From Pseudomonas sp. R-28-1W-6 (lineage in GTDB: Bacteria > Pseudomonadota > Gammaproteobacteria > Pseudomonadales > Pseudomonadaceae): a stretch of DNA of 64,000 bases. Positions 8,427 through 16,129 of the stretch are shown here, piece by piece. Numbering within the stretch: position 1 is the stretch's first letter; every line of letters begins with the position of its first letter. The stretch lies in NCBI RefSeq assembly GCF_009799925.1, contig NZ_WELK01000011.1, forward strand, positions 62,001 through 126,000, given 5' to 3'. The notes under the pieces were generated by a model. The model did not search any database and was not told the DNA's origin. It was given only the letters and a program-made list of their open reading frames with translations. The position numbers and the translations under genes were made by a program.

Positions 8427-9506
8427 ATGCGTGAGCCCGCTCTGCGGCCCACCCGCTCCGGCAGCCTGTACTCCGTTCAGGTTTCCACCCGTTTCCTGTC
8501 GCCGCTGGCGAAAGCGCTGTCACTGCTCGGCGCCGTTTCCGTCCTTGCCTTGTCTGCTCCGGTGCAGGCCGCTGCCGCGGATGCGCCTGCCGTGTTTTCC
8601 ATCGAATCGCCGAAAGCGGTCACCAGCCTGCTGCTGGACATTGCCCATGCCGGCAAGCGTCTGGTCGCAGTGGGGGATCGCGGGCACATCCTGTTTTCCG
8701 ACGATGCCGGGCGCAACTGGGTGCAGGCGCGCGTACCGTCGCGGCAGATGCTGACCGGAGTGTTCTTCATCGATGACAAGAAGGGCTGGGCCGTCGGCCA
8801 CGACGCACAGATCCTCGCCACCGTCGATGGCGGTGCCAACTGGACCCTGCAGCACGAAGACCTCGAGCGCGAGGCGCCACTGCTGGATATCTGGTTCCAG
8901 GACGCCAATCGCGGCTATGCCGTCGGTGCCTACGGCGCCCTGCTGGAAACCAGTGACGGCGGGCAGACCTGGAGCGATGTCAGCGATCGCCTGGACAACG
9001 AAGACGGCTATCACCTCAACGGCATCACCGCCGTCAAGGATGCCGGCCTGTTCGTGGTGGGCGAGCAGGGCAGCATGTTCCGCTCCGCCGACTGGGGGCA
9101 GACCTGGGAGCGCGTGAGCGGCCCTTACGAGGGCTCGCTGTTCGGCGCGCTGGGCACTGCCAGCTCGAACACCCTGCTGGTCTACGGCCTGCGCGGCAAC
9201 CTGTTCCGTTCGACCGATTTCGGCAACACCTGGCAAGCCCTGCAGCTGCGCTCCGATACCGGCACGCTGGAGTTCGGCCTGTCCGGTGGCAGCCTGCTCA
9301 AGGATGGCTCCGTGGTCATCGTCGGGCATGGCGGCAGCGTGCTGACCAGCAGCGACTCCGGGCGCAGCTTCACGGTGATCAACCGTGCCGACCGTGCTTC
9401 GCTGGCGGCCGTGACCGAGGATGCCGCGGGCAAGCTGATTCTGGTCGGACAGGGCGGCGTGCTGGCAGCAGACGCGAATGGCGCCGCACCGGGCCAACAA
9501 CAATAA
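8427..9506 (+). CDS. YCF48-type beta-propeller protein (exported)
   Basis: 359-residue protein with a long n-region, a hydrophobic segment around residues 27-47 and a likely signal cleavage after APVQA or nearby. The mature part is a series of BNR/YCF48-type blades: repeated GRNW, GANW, GQTW and GNTW tryptophan turns preceded by D-G/A-G, spaced 40-50 residues apart. YCF48 proteins are periplasmic or lumenal assembly factors, and members next to RND permeases are common in proteobacteria, though their job is unknown. The strong AAGGGGGAAG before the ATG supports the start. The RND gene follows after 17 bases, so the two are almost certainly co-expressed; an accessory or adaptor role for the permease is inferred. 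Confidence 0.85.
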   Translation: MREPALRPTRSGSLYSVQVSTRFLSPLAKALSLLGAVSVLALSAPVQAAAADAPAVFSIESPKAVTSLLLDIAHAGKRLVAVGDRGHILFSDDAGRNWVQARVPSRQMLTGVFFIDDKKGWAVGHDAQILATVDGGANWTLQHEDLEREAPLLDIWFQDANRGYAVGAYGALLETSDGGQTWSDVSDRLDNEDGYHLNGITAVKDAGLFVVGEQGSMFRSADWGQTWERVSGPYEGSLFGALGTASSNTLLVYGLRGNLFRSTDFGNTWQALQLRSDTGTLEFGLSGGSLLKDGSVVIVGHGGSVLTSSDSGRSFTVINRADRASLAAVTEDAAGKLILVGQGGVLAADANGAAPGQQQ

Positions 9507-9523
9507 GCCGGGCTTTTTAGGGT

Positions 9524-11911
9524 ATGAGTACGATGAGTAGCCATCACCAGGACAAGGCGACCTTTCTCGAGCGCCTGATTTTCAACAACCGGCCGATAGT
9601 GATCACTCTCTGTCTGCTGGTCACCGCCGTGCTGCTGTGGCAGGCGTCGATGATTCGCCCCTCGACCAGTTTCGAGAAGATGATTCCGCTCGACCATCCC
9701 TTCATCCAGAAGATGATGGAGCACCGCAACGACCTGGCCAACCTCGGCAATACCGTGCGTATTTCCGTGGAGGCCAAGGACGGCGACATCTTCAGCAAGG
9801 AATACATGGAGACGCTCAAGCAGATCCATGACGAGGTGTTCTACATCTCCGGCGTTGACCGTTCCGGCCTGAAGTCGCTGTGGAGCCCCAGCGTGCGCTG
9901 GACCGAAGTGACCGAGGAAGGCTTCGATGGCGGCGAGGTGATCCCGCAGACCTACGACGGCTCGCCTGAGAGCCTCGAAGAGCTGCGCGGCAACGTGCTC
10001 AAGTCCGGCCAGGTCGGGCGCCTGGTGGCGAACAACTTCAAGTCGAGCATCGTCGACGTGCCGCTGCTGGAGTCCTACCCGAATCCGGAAAACCAGAGCG
10101 AGCTGCTCAAGCTCGACTATCGCCAGTTCTCCCACGAGCTGGAAGAAAAGATCCGCGACAAGTTCCAGGCGCAGAACCCTAATGTGCAGATCCACATTGT
10201 CGGCTTCGCCAAGAAGGTCGGTGACCTGATCGACGGCCTGATCATGGTGGTGGCGTTCTTCGGCATCGCCCTGGGCATCACCCTGGTCCTGCTGTACTGG
10301 TTCAGCTGGTGCATCCGTTCGACCATCTCGGTGGTGTCGACCACGCTGATCGCGGTGGTCTGGCAGCTGGGCCTGATGCATCTGGTCGGCTTCGGTCTCG
10401 ACCCCTACTCGATGCTGGTGCCGTTCCTGATCTTCGCCATCGGTATTTCCCATGGCGTGCAGAAGATCAACGGTATCGCCCTGCAGTCGAGCGACGCCGA
10501 CAACGCCCTGACCGCGGCGCGGCGCACCTTCCGCCAGCTGTTCCTGCCGGGCATGATCGCCATCCTGGTGGACGCCGTCGGCTTCATCACCCTGCTGGTG
10601 ATCGACATCGGCGTGATTCGCGAGCTGGCCATCGGCGCTTCCATCGGCGTGGCGGTGATCGTGTTCACCAACCTGATCCTGCTACCGGTGGCGATTTCCT
10701 ATATTGGCATCAGCAACAAGGCGGTCGAGCGCAGCAAGAAGGACGCGGTGCGTGACCATCCTTTCTGGCGCCTGCTGTCCAACTTTGCTCACCCGGTGGT
10801 GGCGCCGGTCTCGGTGGTCATCGCCCTGACCGCCGGCGTCGGCGGCTTCTGGTACCAGAAGGCCAACCTGCAGATCGGCGACCTCGATCAGGGTGCGCCG
10901 GAGCTGCGTCCGGAGTCGCGCTACAACCAGGACAACAACTTCATCATCAGCAACTATTCGACCAGCTCCGACGTGCTGGTGGTGATGGTCAAGACGGCCA
11001 ACGAGGGCTGCTCGACCCACGAGACCCTGGCGCCGATGGACGAGCTGATGTGGCGCATGGAGAACACCGAGGGCGTGCAGTCGGCTATCTCCATGGTCAG
11101 CGTGTCCAAGCAGGTGATCAAGGGCATGAACGAGGGCAACCTGAAATGGGAAACCCTGTCGCGCAACCCGGACGTGCTGAACAACTCGATCGCCCGTGCG
11201 GACGGCCTGTACAACGCCGACTGTTCGCTGGCGCCGGTGCTGGTGTTCCTCAACGACCACAAGGCCGCGACCCTCAAGCGCGCCGTCGATGTGGTGCAGG
11301 AGTTCGCCAAGGAGCACAACAAGGAGGGGCTGGAGTTCCTCCTGGCCGCCGGTAACGCCGGCATCGAGGCGGCGACCAACGAGGTCATCGCCAAGTCCGA
11401 GCTGATCATCCTGGTGCTGGTGTACATCTGCGTGGCGGTGATGTGTCTGATCACCTTCCGTTCGTTCGGCGCCATGCTGTGCATCATCCTGCCGCTAATC
11501 CTTACCTCCATCCTCGGCAATGCTCTGATGGCCTGGCTGGGCATCGGCGTGAAGGTGGCGACCCTGCCGGTGATCGCGCTGGGCGTGGGTATCGGTGTCG
11601 ACTACGGCATCTATATCTACAGCCGCCTGGAAAGCTTCCTGCGCGCCGGCATGACCCTGCAGGAGGCCTACTACCAGACCCTGAAGTCTACCGGTAAGGC
11701 CGTGCTGTTCACCGGTCTGTGCCTGGCCATCGGCGTGGCGACCTGGATCTTCTCGGCGATCAAGTTCCAGGCCGACATGGGTCTGATGCTGACCTTCATG
11801 CTGCTGTGGAACATGTTCGGCGCCCTGTGGCTGTTGCCAGCCCTGGCCCGTTTCCTGATCAAGCCGGAGAAGCTGGCCGGCAAGGTGGGCGGTTCGCTGT
11901 TCGCGCACTGA
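9524..11911 (+). CDS. RND superfamily permease (MMPL-like)
   Basis: 795-residue inner-membrane protein with the duplicated RND layout: one transmembrane helix near residues 25-43, a large periplasmic loop, five helices around 225-395, a linking helix near 420, a second periplasmic loop, and five more helices to the C-terminus. It is shorter than the tripartite drug pumps (about 1040 residues) and resembles the MMPL/hopanoid-transporter (HpnN-like) type, which moves lipids. Proton-relay residues cannot be assigned by eye. It ends the cluster and is followed by a strong terminator. Substrate and direction are unknown; a hydrophobic molecule is inferred from the family and from the AtuR-like box of the cluster. 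An ATG at 9533 is an alternative start. Confidence 0.88.
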   Translation: MSTMSSHHQDKATFLERLIFNNRPIVITLCLLVTAVLLWQASMIRPSTSFEKMIPLDHPFIQKMMEHRNDLANLGNTVRISVEAKDGDIFSKEYMETLKQIHDEVFYISGVDRSGLKSLWSPSVRWTEVTEEGFDGGEVIPQTYDGSPESLEELRGNVLKSGQVGRLVANNFKSSIVDVPLLESYPNPENQSELLKLDYRQFSHELEEKIRDKFQAQNPNVQIHIVGFAKKVGDLIDGLIMVVAFFGIALGITLVLLYWFSWCIRSTISVVSTTLIAVVWQLGLMHLVGFGLDPYSMLVPFLIFAIGISHGVQKINGIALQSSDADNALTAARRTFRQLFLPGMIAILVDAVGFITLLVIDIGVIRELAIGASIGVAVIVFTNLILLPVAISYIGISNKAVERSKKDAVRDHPFWRLLSNFAHPVVAPVSVVIALTAGVGGFWYQKANLQIGDLDQGAPELRPESRYNQDNNFIISNYSTSSDVLVVMVKTANEGCSTHETLAPMDELMWRMENTEGVQSAISMVSVSKQVIKGMNEGNLKWETLSRNPDVLNNSIARADGLYNADCSLAPVLVFLNDHKAATLKRAVDVVQEFAKEHNKEGLEFLLAAGNAGIEAATNEVIAKSELIILVLVYICVAVMCLITFRSFGAMLCIILPLILTSILGNALMAWLGIGVKVATLPVIALGVGIGVDYGIYIYSRLESFLRAGMTLQEAYYQTLKSTGKAVLFTGLCLAIGVATWIFSAIKFQADMGLMLTFMLLWNMFGALWLLPALARFLIKPEKLAGKVGGSLFAH

Positions 11912-11930
11912 TCCTGTAGCGCTGTGCAAG

Positions 11931-11954
11931 AGGGCTCCTTCGGGAGCCCTTTTT
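11931..11954 (+). terminator. Intrinsic terminator after the RND permease
   Basis: AGGGCTCC pairs with GGAGCCCT around a TTCG tetraloop, followed by TTTTG. This is a textbook rho-independent terminator 20 bases after the RND stop codon and closes the envelope cluster. Confidence 0.9.
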
Positions 11955-11990
11955 GTTGCCCGCTGTTTGCTGCTGCGCTGTTTGCTGTGG

Positions 11991-12033
11991 GCGCGGCTTT
12001 AGCCGCGAAGCCGCACGGCTGAAGCCGTACCTG
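11991..12033. repeat. REP-like paired palindrome
   Basis: Two adjacent small palindromes, GCGGCTTTAGCCGC (11993-12006) and ACGGCTGAAGCCGT (12015-12028), in the phrase GGGCGCGGCTTTAGCCGCGA typical of Pseudomonas REP elements. It lies between convergent genes (RND permease and ETF-QO). Such repeats are dispersed many times per genome. Confidence 0.75.
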
Positions 12034-12205
12034 CGGGAAATGGGCTAGGCGCCGGTAGCGTGCAAGCCGTGGCGTCGTGGTGGCAGTGGTACGGGCGGTT
12101 TTGGTTGCCGCTGTCGAGTGGCGGGCGAGGGGCTGCATGTCTGCCCGCGTGGAATCGCAGGCAAGAAAAAGCCGCCTTGCGGCGGCTTCTTCGGTGCGTC
12201 TCGAA

Positions 12206-13870
12206 TTACATGTTGGGGTAGTTCGGGCCGCCGGTGCCTTCCGGAGCGATCCAGGTGATGTTCTGGGCCGGGTCCTTGATGTCGCAGGTCTTGCAGTGCA
12301 CGCAGTTCTGCGCGTTGATCTGGAACTTCTTCTCGCCGTCTTCCTGGGTGACGATCTCGTACACGCCGGCTGGGCAGTAACGCTGTGCCGGCTCGTCGTA
12401 CAGCGGCAGGTTCTTGCCGAGCGGAATGCTGGCGTCGGCCAGTTTCAGGTGGCAAGGCTGCTCTTCCTCGTGGTTGGTGTTGGAGAGGAACACCGAGGAG
12501 AGTTTGTCGAAGCTCAGCTTGCCGTCCGGCTTCGGATAGTCGATGCGTTTCGATTCTGCAGCGGGCTTTAGGCAGGCGTAGTCCGGCTTGGTGTCGTGCA
12601 GGGTGAAGGGGATCTTGCCGCCGAAGATGTTCTGGTCCAGCCAGTTGATGCCGCCGCCAACGAGCGGGCCGAACTTGTGCAGTGCCGGGCCGAAGTTGCG
12701 GCTGCGGAACAGCTCGTCGTACAGCCAGCTGGCCTTGAAGCCATCGACGTAGCCATTGAGCAGATCGCCGCCCTGGCCGTCGGCCAGCAGCACGTCGGCT
12801 ACCGCGTCGGCGGCCAGCATGCCGGACTTCATGGCAGTGTGGCTGCCCTTGATCTTGGCGAAGTTCAGGGTGCCGAGGTCGCAACCGATCAGGGCGCCGC
12901 CCGGGAAGACCATCTTCGGCAGCGAGTTCAGGCCGCCCTTGCAGATGGCGCGAGCGCCATAGGCCACGCGCTTGCCGCCTTCCAGGTACTGCTTGATCAC
13001 CGGGTGGTGCTTGTAGCGCTGGAACTCGTCGAACGGCGAGAGGAACGGGTTGGCGTAGGACAGGTCGACGATCAGGCCGACCACCACCTGGTTGTTTTCC
13101 AGGTGATAGAGGAAGGAGCCACCGGTGTTCTCGGTGCCGACCACGTTCAGCGGCCAGCCGGCGGTGTGCACCACCAGGCCCTGCTCGTGCTTGGCCGGGT
13201 CGATGTCCCAGATTTCCTTGATGCCGATGCCGTAGTGCTGGGCGTCGGCTTCGGAGTCCAGGTTGAATTTCTGGATCAGCTGCTTGCCGATATGGCCGCG
13301 GCAGCCTTCGGCGAACAGGGTGTACTTGCCACGCAGTTCCATGCCGGGGGTGTAGTAGCCTTCCTTCGGATGACCTTCGCGGTCGACACCCAGGTCGCCG
13401 GTGACGATGCCGCGCACCACGCCATTCTCGTCGATCAGCGCTTCCTGGGCGGCGAAGCCCGGGTAGATCTCGACGCCCAGGGCTTCGGCCTGCTGGGCCA
13501 GCCAGCGGCACAGGTTGCCCAGGGAGATGATGTAGTTGCCCTCGTTGTGCATGGTTTTCGGCACGAACAGGTCGGGGACTTTGATCGCGCTTTCGGCGCT
13601 CTTCAGCATGTAGATGTCGTCGCGCTTGACCGGCGTGTTCAGCGGGGCGCCGAGCTCCTGCCAATTGGGGAACAGCTCGTTCAGCGCGCGCGGCTCGAAC
13701 ACCGCGCCGGAGAGGATGTGTGCGCCGACTTCGGAACCCTTCTCGACCACGCAGACGCTGATTTCTTTGCCGGCGTCGGCGGCCTTCTGTTTCAGTCGGC
13801 AGGCGGCGGACAGCCCGGACGGACCGGCACCGACGATGACGACGTCGAATTCCATAAATTCGCGTTCCAC
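12206..13870 (-). CDS. Electron transfer flavoprotein-ubiquinone oxidoreductase
   Basis: Membrane-associated 554-residue enzyme that oxidises reduced ETF and reduces ubiquinone, linking acyl-CoA dehydrogenases to the respiratory chain. The N-terminal FAD-binding GAGPSG motif is at about residues 15-20. The C-terminus carries the [4Fe-4S] cysteines in RYCPAG and NCVHCKTCD. I chose a GTG start at 13870 (VEREFMEFDVV) because TAGGAG lies 7 bases upstream; a TTG at 13888 would overlap that site. It is divergent from etfBA, with a shared regulatory region. It probably serves AtuD and fatty-acid beta-oxidation. Gene names vary (etfD, etf-QO), so none is given. Confidence 0.97.
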   Translation of the reverse strand: MEREFMEFDVVIVGAGPSGLSAACRLKQKAADAGKEISVCVVEKGSEVGAHILSGAVFEPRALNELFPNWQELGAPLNTPVKRDDIYMLKSAESAIKVPDLFVPKTMHNEGNYIISLGNLCRWLAQQAEALGVEIYPGFAAQEALIDENGVVRGIVTGDLGVDREGHPKEGYYTPGMELRGKYTLFAEGCRGHIGKQLIQKFNLDSEADAQHYGIGIKEIWDIDPAKHEQGLVVHTAGWPLNVVGTENTGGSFLYHLENNQVVVGLIVDLSYANPFLSPFDEFQRYKHHPVIKQYLEGGKRVAYGARAICKGGLNSLPKMVFPGGALIGCDLGTLNFAKIKGSHTAMKSGMLAADAVADVLLADGQGGDLLNGYVDGFKASWLYDELFRSRNFGPALHKFGPLVGGGINWLDQNIFGGKIPFTLHDTKPDYACLKPAAESKRIDYPKPDGKLSFDKLSSVFLSNTNHEEEQPCHLKLADASIPLGKNLPLYDEPAQRYCPAGVYEIVTQEDGEKKFQINAQNCVHCKTCDIKDPAQNITWIAPEGTGGPNYPNM

Positions 13871-13949
13871 AGAGAATCTCCTACTCAAGGCTTCTTCGGT
13901 GTTATTGATTTTGCTTTGGGGCTAGGCTTTCTCTGGCCTGCGCGTGGGC

Positions 13950-13978
13950 ATTATATCTACGCGCCCGCGCCCGTCCAA
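13950..13978 (-). promoter_or_regulatory. Sigma-70 promoter for ETF-QO
   Basis: On the minus strand, TTGGAC (13978-13973) and a perfect TATAAT (13955-13950) are separated by 17 bases, about 80 bases before the GTG start of ETF-QO. The local sequence is AT-richer than average. Confidence 0.7.
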
Positions 13979-13979
13979 T

Positions 13980-13996
13980 ACAAACGTTTGTTTGAA
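13980..13996. promoter_or_regulatory. PsrA-type box between the ETF operons
   Basis: CAAAC-GTTT-GTTTG (13981-13994, extended by AA) fits the consensus described for the TetR-family fatty-acid sensor PsrA, (C/G)AAAC-N2-4-GTTT(G/C). It includes the perfect palindrome ACAAACGTTTGT. It sits just upstream of the ETF-QO -35 element and in the etfB upstream region. PsrA control of ETF genes has been reported in P. aeruginosa; binding here is inferred. Confidence 0.6.
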
Positions 13997-14196
13997 TTTT
14001 GTTAAAGCCCGGCAGGACAAGGCTTGGCGGCGGATGCAAGGGCGGTTTTTCGTGTTGACCGAAAAAGGTGTTCCGGTCAAGATACGGGCGGTTTTGCGTT
14101 CGCCGTATGGGCTGACCGTCGGTTCCGGCCGACCTGCATCACCGGCCAGGCTCGACTTGGCGACATTCTTATTCACCGGAGAGTAACGAGGAATCC

Positions 14197-14946
14197 ATGA
14201 AGGTTCTTGTAGCTGTCAAACGAGTGGTCGACTACAACGTCAAAGTTCGCGTCAAAGCGGACAACTCCGGCGTCGACCTCGCCAACGTCAAGATGTCGAT
14301 GAACCCCTTCTGCGAAATCGCCGTGGAAGAAGCCGTACGCCTGAAGGAAAAAGGCGTTGCGAGCGAAATCGTCGTCGTCACCATCGGCCCGAACACCGCT
14401 CAGGAGCAGCTGCGTACCGCTCTGGCTCTGGGTGCTGACCGTGCCATCCTGGTCGAGTCCAACGACGAGCTGAACTCTCTGGCCGTGGCCAAACTGCTGA
14501 AAGCCGTGGTTGATAAAGAGCAGCCGCAGCTGGTCATCCTGGGCAAGCAGGCCATCGACAGCGACAACAACCAGACCGGCCAGATGCTGGGCGCCCTGAC
14601 CGGCTACGGCCAAGGCACCTTCGCTTCGAAAGTCGAAGTGGCTGGTGACAAGGTCAACGTGACCCGCGAAATCGACGGCGGTCTGCAGACCGTTGCGCTG
14701 AATCTGCCGGCCATCGTCACCACCGACCTGCGCCTGAACGAACCGCGCTACGCGTCGCTGCCGAACATCATGAAAGCCAAGAAGAAGCCGCTGGACGTGG
14801 TTACCCCGGACGCCCTGGGTGTTTCCACCGCTTCCACCGTCAAGACCCTGAAAGTCGAAGCGCCTGCTGCCCGCAGCGCCGGCATCAAGGTCAAGTCCGT
14901 GGCTGAACTGGTCGAGAAACTGAAGAACGAGGCGAAGGTAATCTAA
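14197..14946 (+). CDS. etfB: Electron transfer flavoprotein beta subunit
   Basis: 249-residue AMP-binding subunit of the soluble heterodimeric ETF, the electron acceptor of acyl-CoA dehydrogenases. The sequence begins MKVLVAVKRVVDYNVK and contains the family signature region around residues 155-180 (EIDGGLQT, LPAIVTTDLRLNEPRY). Length is normal. Its stop codon directly abuts the etfA ATG, so the subunits are translationally coupled. ACGAGG lies about 8 bases before the start. Codon use in etfBA looks biased to highly expressed codons (GCT, GGT, AAA) compared with neighbouring genes, as expected for an abundant carrier. An inverted repeat TTGACCG/CGGTCAA at 14055-14080 in the upstream region may be regulatory. 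Confidence 0.98.
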   Translation: MKVLVAVKRVVDYNVKVRVKADNSGVDLANVKMSMNPFCEIAVEEAVRLKEKGVASEIVVVTIGPNTAQEQLRTALALGADRAILVESNDELNSLAVAKLLKAVVDKEQPQLVILGKQAIDSDNNQTGQMLGALTGYGQGTFASKVEVAGDKVNVTREIDGGLQTVALNLPAIVTTDLRLNEPRYASLPNIMKAKKKPLDVVTPDALGVSTASTVKTLKVEAPAARSAGIKVKSVAELVEKLKNEAKVI

Positions 14947-15876
14947 ATGACTATCCTGGTTATCGCTGAACACACCAATGCTGCCCTGGCGCCTGCCACG
15001 CTGAACACCGTTGCCGCTGCCGCGAAAATCGGTGGCGACATCCATGTTCTGGTTGCCGGTGCCGGTTGCGCCGCTGCTGCCGAAGCTGCCGCCAAGATCG
15101 CTGGCGTAGCCAAGGTTCTGGTTGCCGACAACGCTGCCTACGCCCATCAGCTGCCGGAAAACGTTGCGCCGCTGGTTGCCGAACTGGGCAAGGGCTACAG
15201 CCACATCCTGGCTGCCGCCACCAGCAACGGCAAGAACGTGCTGCCGCGCGTTGCTGCCCAGCTGGACGTCGATCAGATCTCCGAGATCATCGCCGTGGAA
15301 AGCACCGACACCTTCAAGCGCCCGATCTATGCCGGTAACGCCATCGCTACCGTGCAGTCTTCGGCTGCCGTGAAAGTGATCACCGTGCGCTCCACCGGTT
15401 TCGACCCGGTTGCCGCCGAAGGCGGTTCCGCTGCCGTTGAAGCGGTGAGCGGTTCGGCTGATGCTGGCAAATCGGCCTTCGTCGGCGAAGAACTGGCCAA
15501 GTCCGATCGTCCGGAACTGACCGCTGCCAAGATCGTCGTTTCCGGCGGCCGTGGCATGCAGAACGGTGACAACTTCAAGCATCTGTACGCCCTGGCCGAC
15601 AAGCTGGGCGCTGCCGTGGGTGCCTCGCGCGCCGCTGTCGACGCCGGTTTCGTACCGAACGACATGCAGGTTGGCCAGACCGGCAAGATCGTCGCTCCGC
15701 AACTGTACATCGCGGTCGGCATCTCCGGTGCCATCCAGCACCTGGCGGGCATGAAGGACTCCAAGGTCATCGTCGCCATCAACAAGGACGAAGAAGCCCC
15801 GATCTTCCAGGTGGCTGACTACGGCCTGGTGGCTGACCTGTTCGAAGCCGTACCGGAACTGGAAAAACTGGTGTAA
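14947..15876 (+). CDS. etfA: Electron transfer flavoprotein alpha subunit
   Basis: 309-residue FAD-binding subunit of ETF. The N-terminal half is alanine-rich, as in other family members. The C-terminal FAD domain is recognisable from VSGGRGMQNGDNFK through QVGQTGKIVAPQLY to ISGAIQHLAGMKDS and NKDEEAPIFQVADYGLV. With EtfB it takes electrons from AtuD and other acyl-CoA dehydrogenases and passes them to ETF-QO, which is encoded divergently. The start follows etfB with no gap. A strong bidirectional terminator lies about 20 bases after the stop codon. Confidence 0.98.
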   Translation: MTILVIAEHTNAALAPATLNTVAAAAKIGGDIHVLVAGAGCAAAAEAAAKIAGVAKVLVADNAAYAHQLPENVAPLVAELGKGYSHILAAATSNGKNVLPRVAAQLDVDQISEIIAVESTDTFKRPIYAGNAIATVQSSAAVKVITVRSTGFDPVAAEGGSAAVEAVSGSADAGKSAFVGEELAKSDRPELTAAKIVVSGGRGMQNGDNFKHLYALADKLGAAVGASRAAVDAGFVPNDMQVGQTGKIVAPQLYIAVGISGAIQHLAGMKDSKVIVAINKDEEAPIFQVADYGLVADLFEAVPELEKLV

Positions 15877-15892
15877 GCCAGCTTCCTGCTCC

Positions 15893-15924
15893 CACAAAAA
15901 ACCCGCTCATCGAGCGGGTTTTTT
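15893..15924. terminator. Bidirectional intrinsic terminator after etfA
   Basis: ACCCGCTC (15901-15908) pairs with GAGCGGGT (15912-15919), flanked by an A-run on the left and a T-run on the right, so it can stop transcription from either side. It separates etfA from the convergent hydrolase gene. Confidence 0.92.
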
Positions 15925-16110
15925 GTGTTCAGCACATCCATGTGCTTCACCCCTTCGGGGCTTGCACGCAAAAACGCTCCCGGCGTTTTTGTGATCTGCC
16001 ATTCTTGGCAGCCACCCTTCGGGTCGTCGCGGCGCGACGTCAAAAATGGCTTTCGGGCATTTTTTGTTGCTTCGTTTCCCCGAACGCTCCGCTAGGCGCG
16101 GCCTCGGCCG
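15925..16110. repeat. Stacked hairpins, probable dispersed intergenic repeat
   Basis: No gene is seen in the space between etfA and the hydrolase. It contains CAAAAACGC/GCGTTTTTG (15969-15991) and AAAAATG/CATTTTT (16042-16064) hairpins, together with short CCCTTCGGG-type stems. Each has A/T runs flanking the stem like a terminator. The patterned composition looks like a repeated intergenic element rather than a unique sequence. Confidence 0.5.
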
Positions 16111-16129
16111 CGAGCCCGGCGATCCCGGC

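Noticed and set aside
15925..16110. CRISPR array or small RNA gene in the hairpin-rich spacer
   Set aside because: The short stems differ from each other and there is no regular repeat-spacer period; no promoter for an RNA gene is evident.
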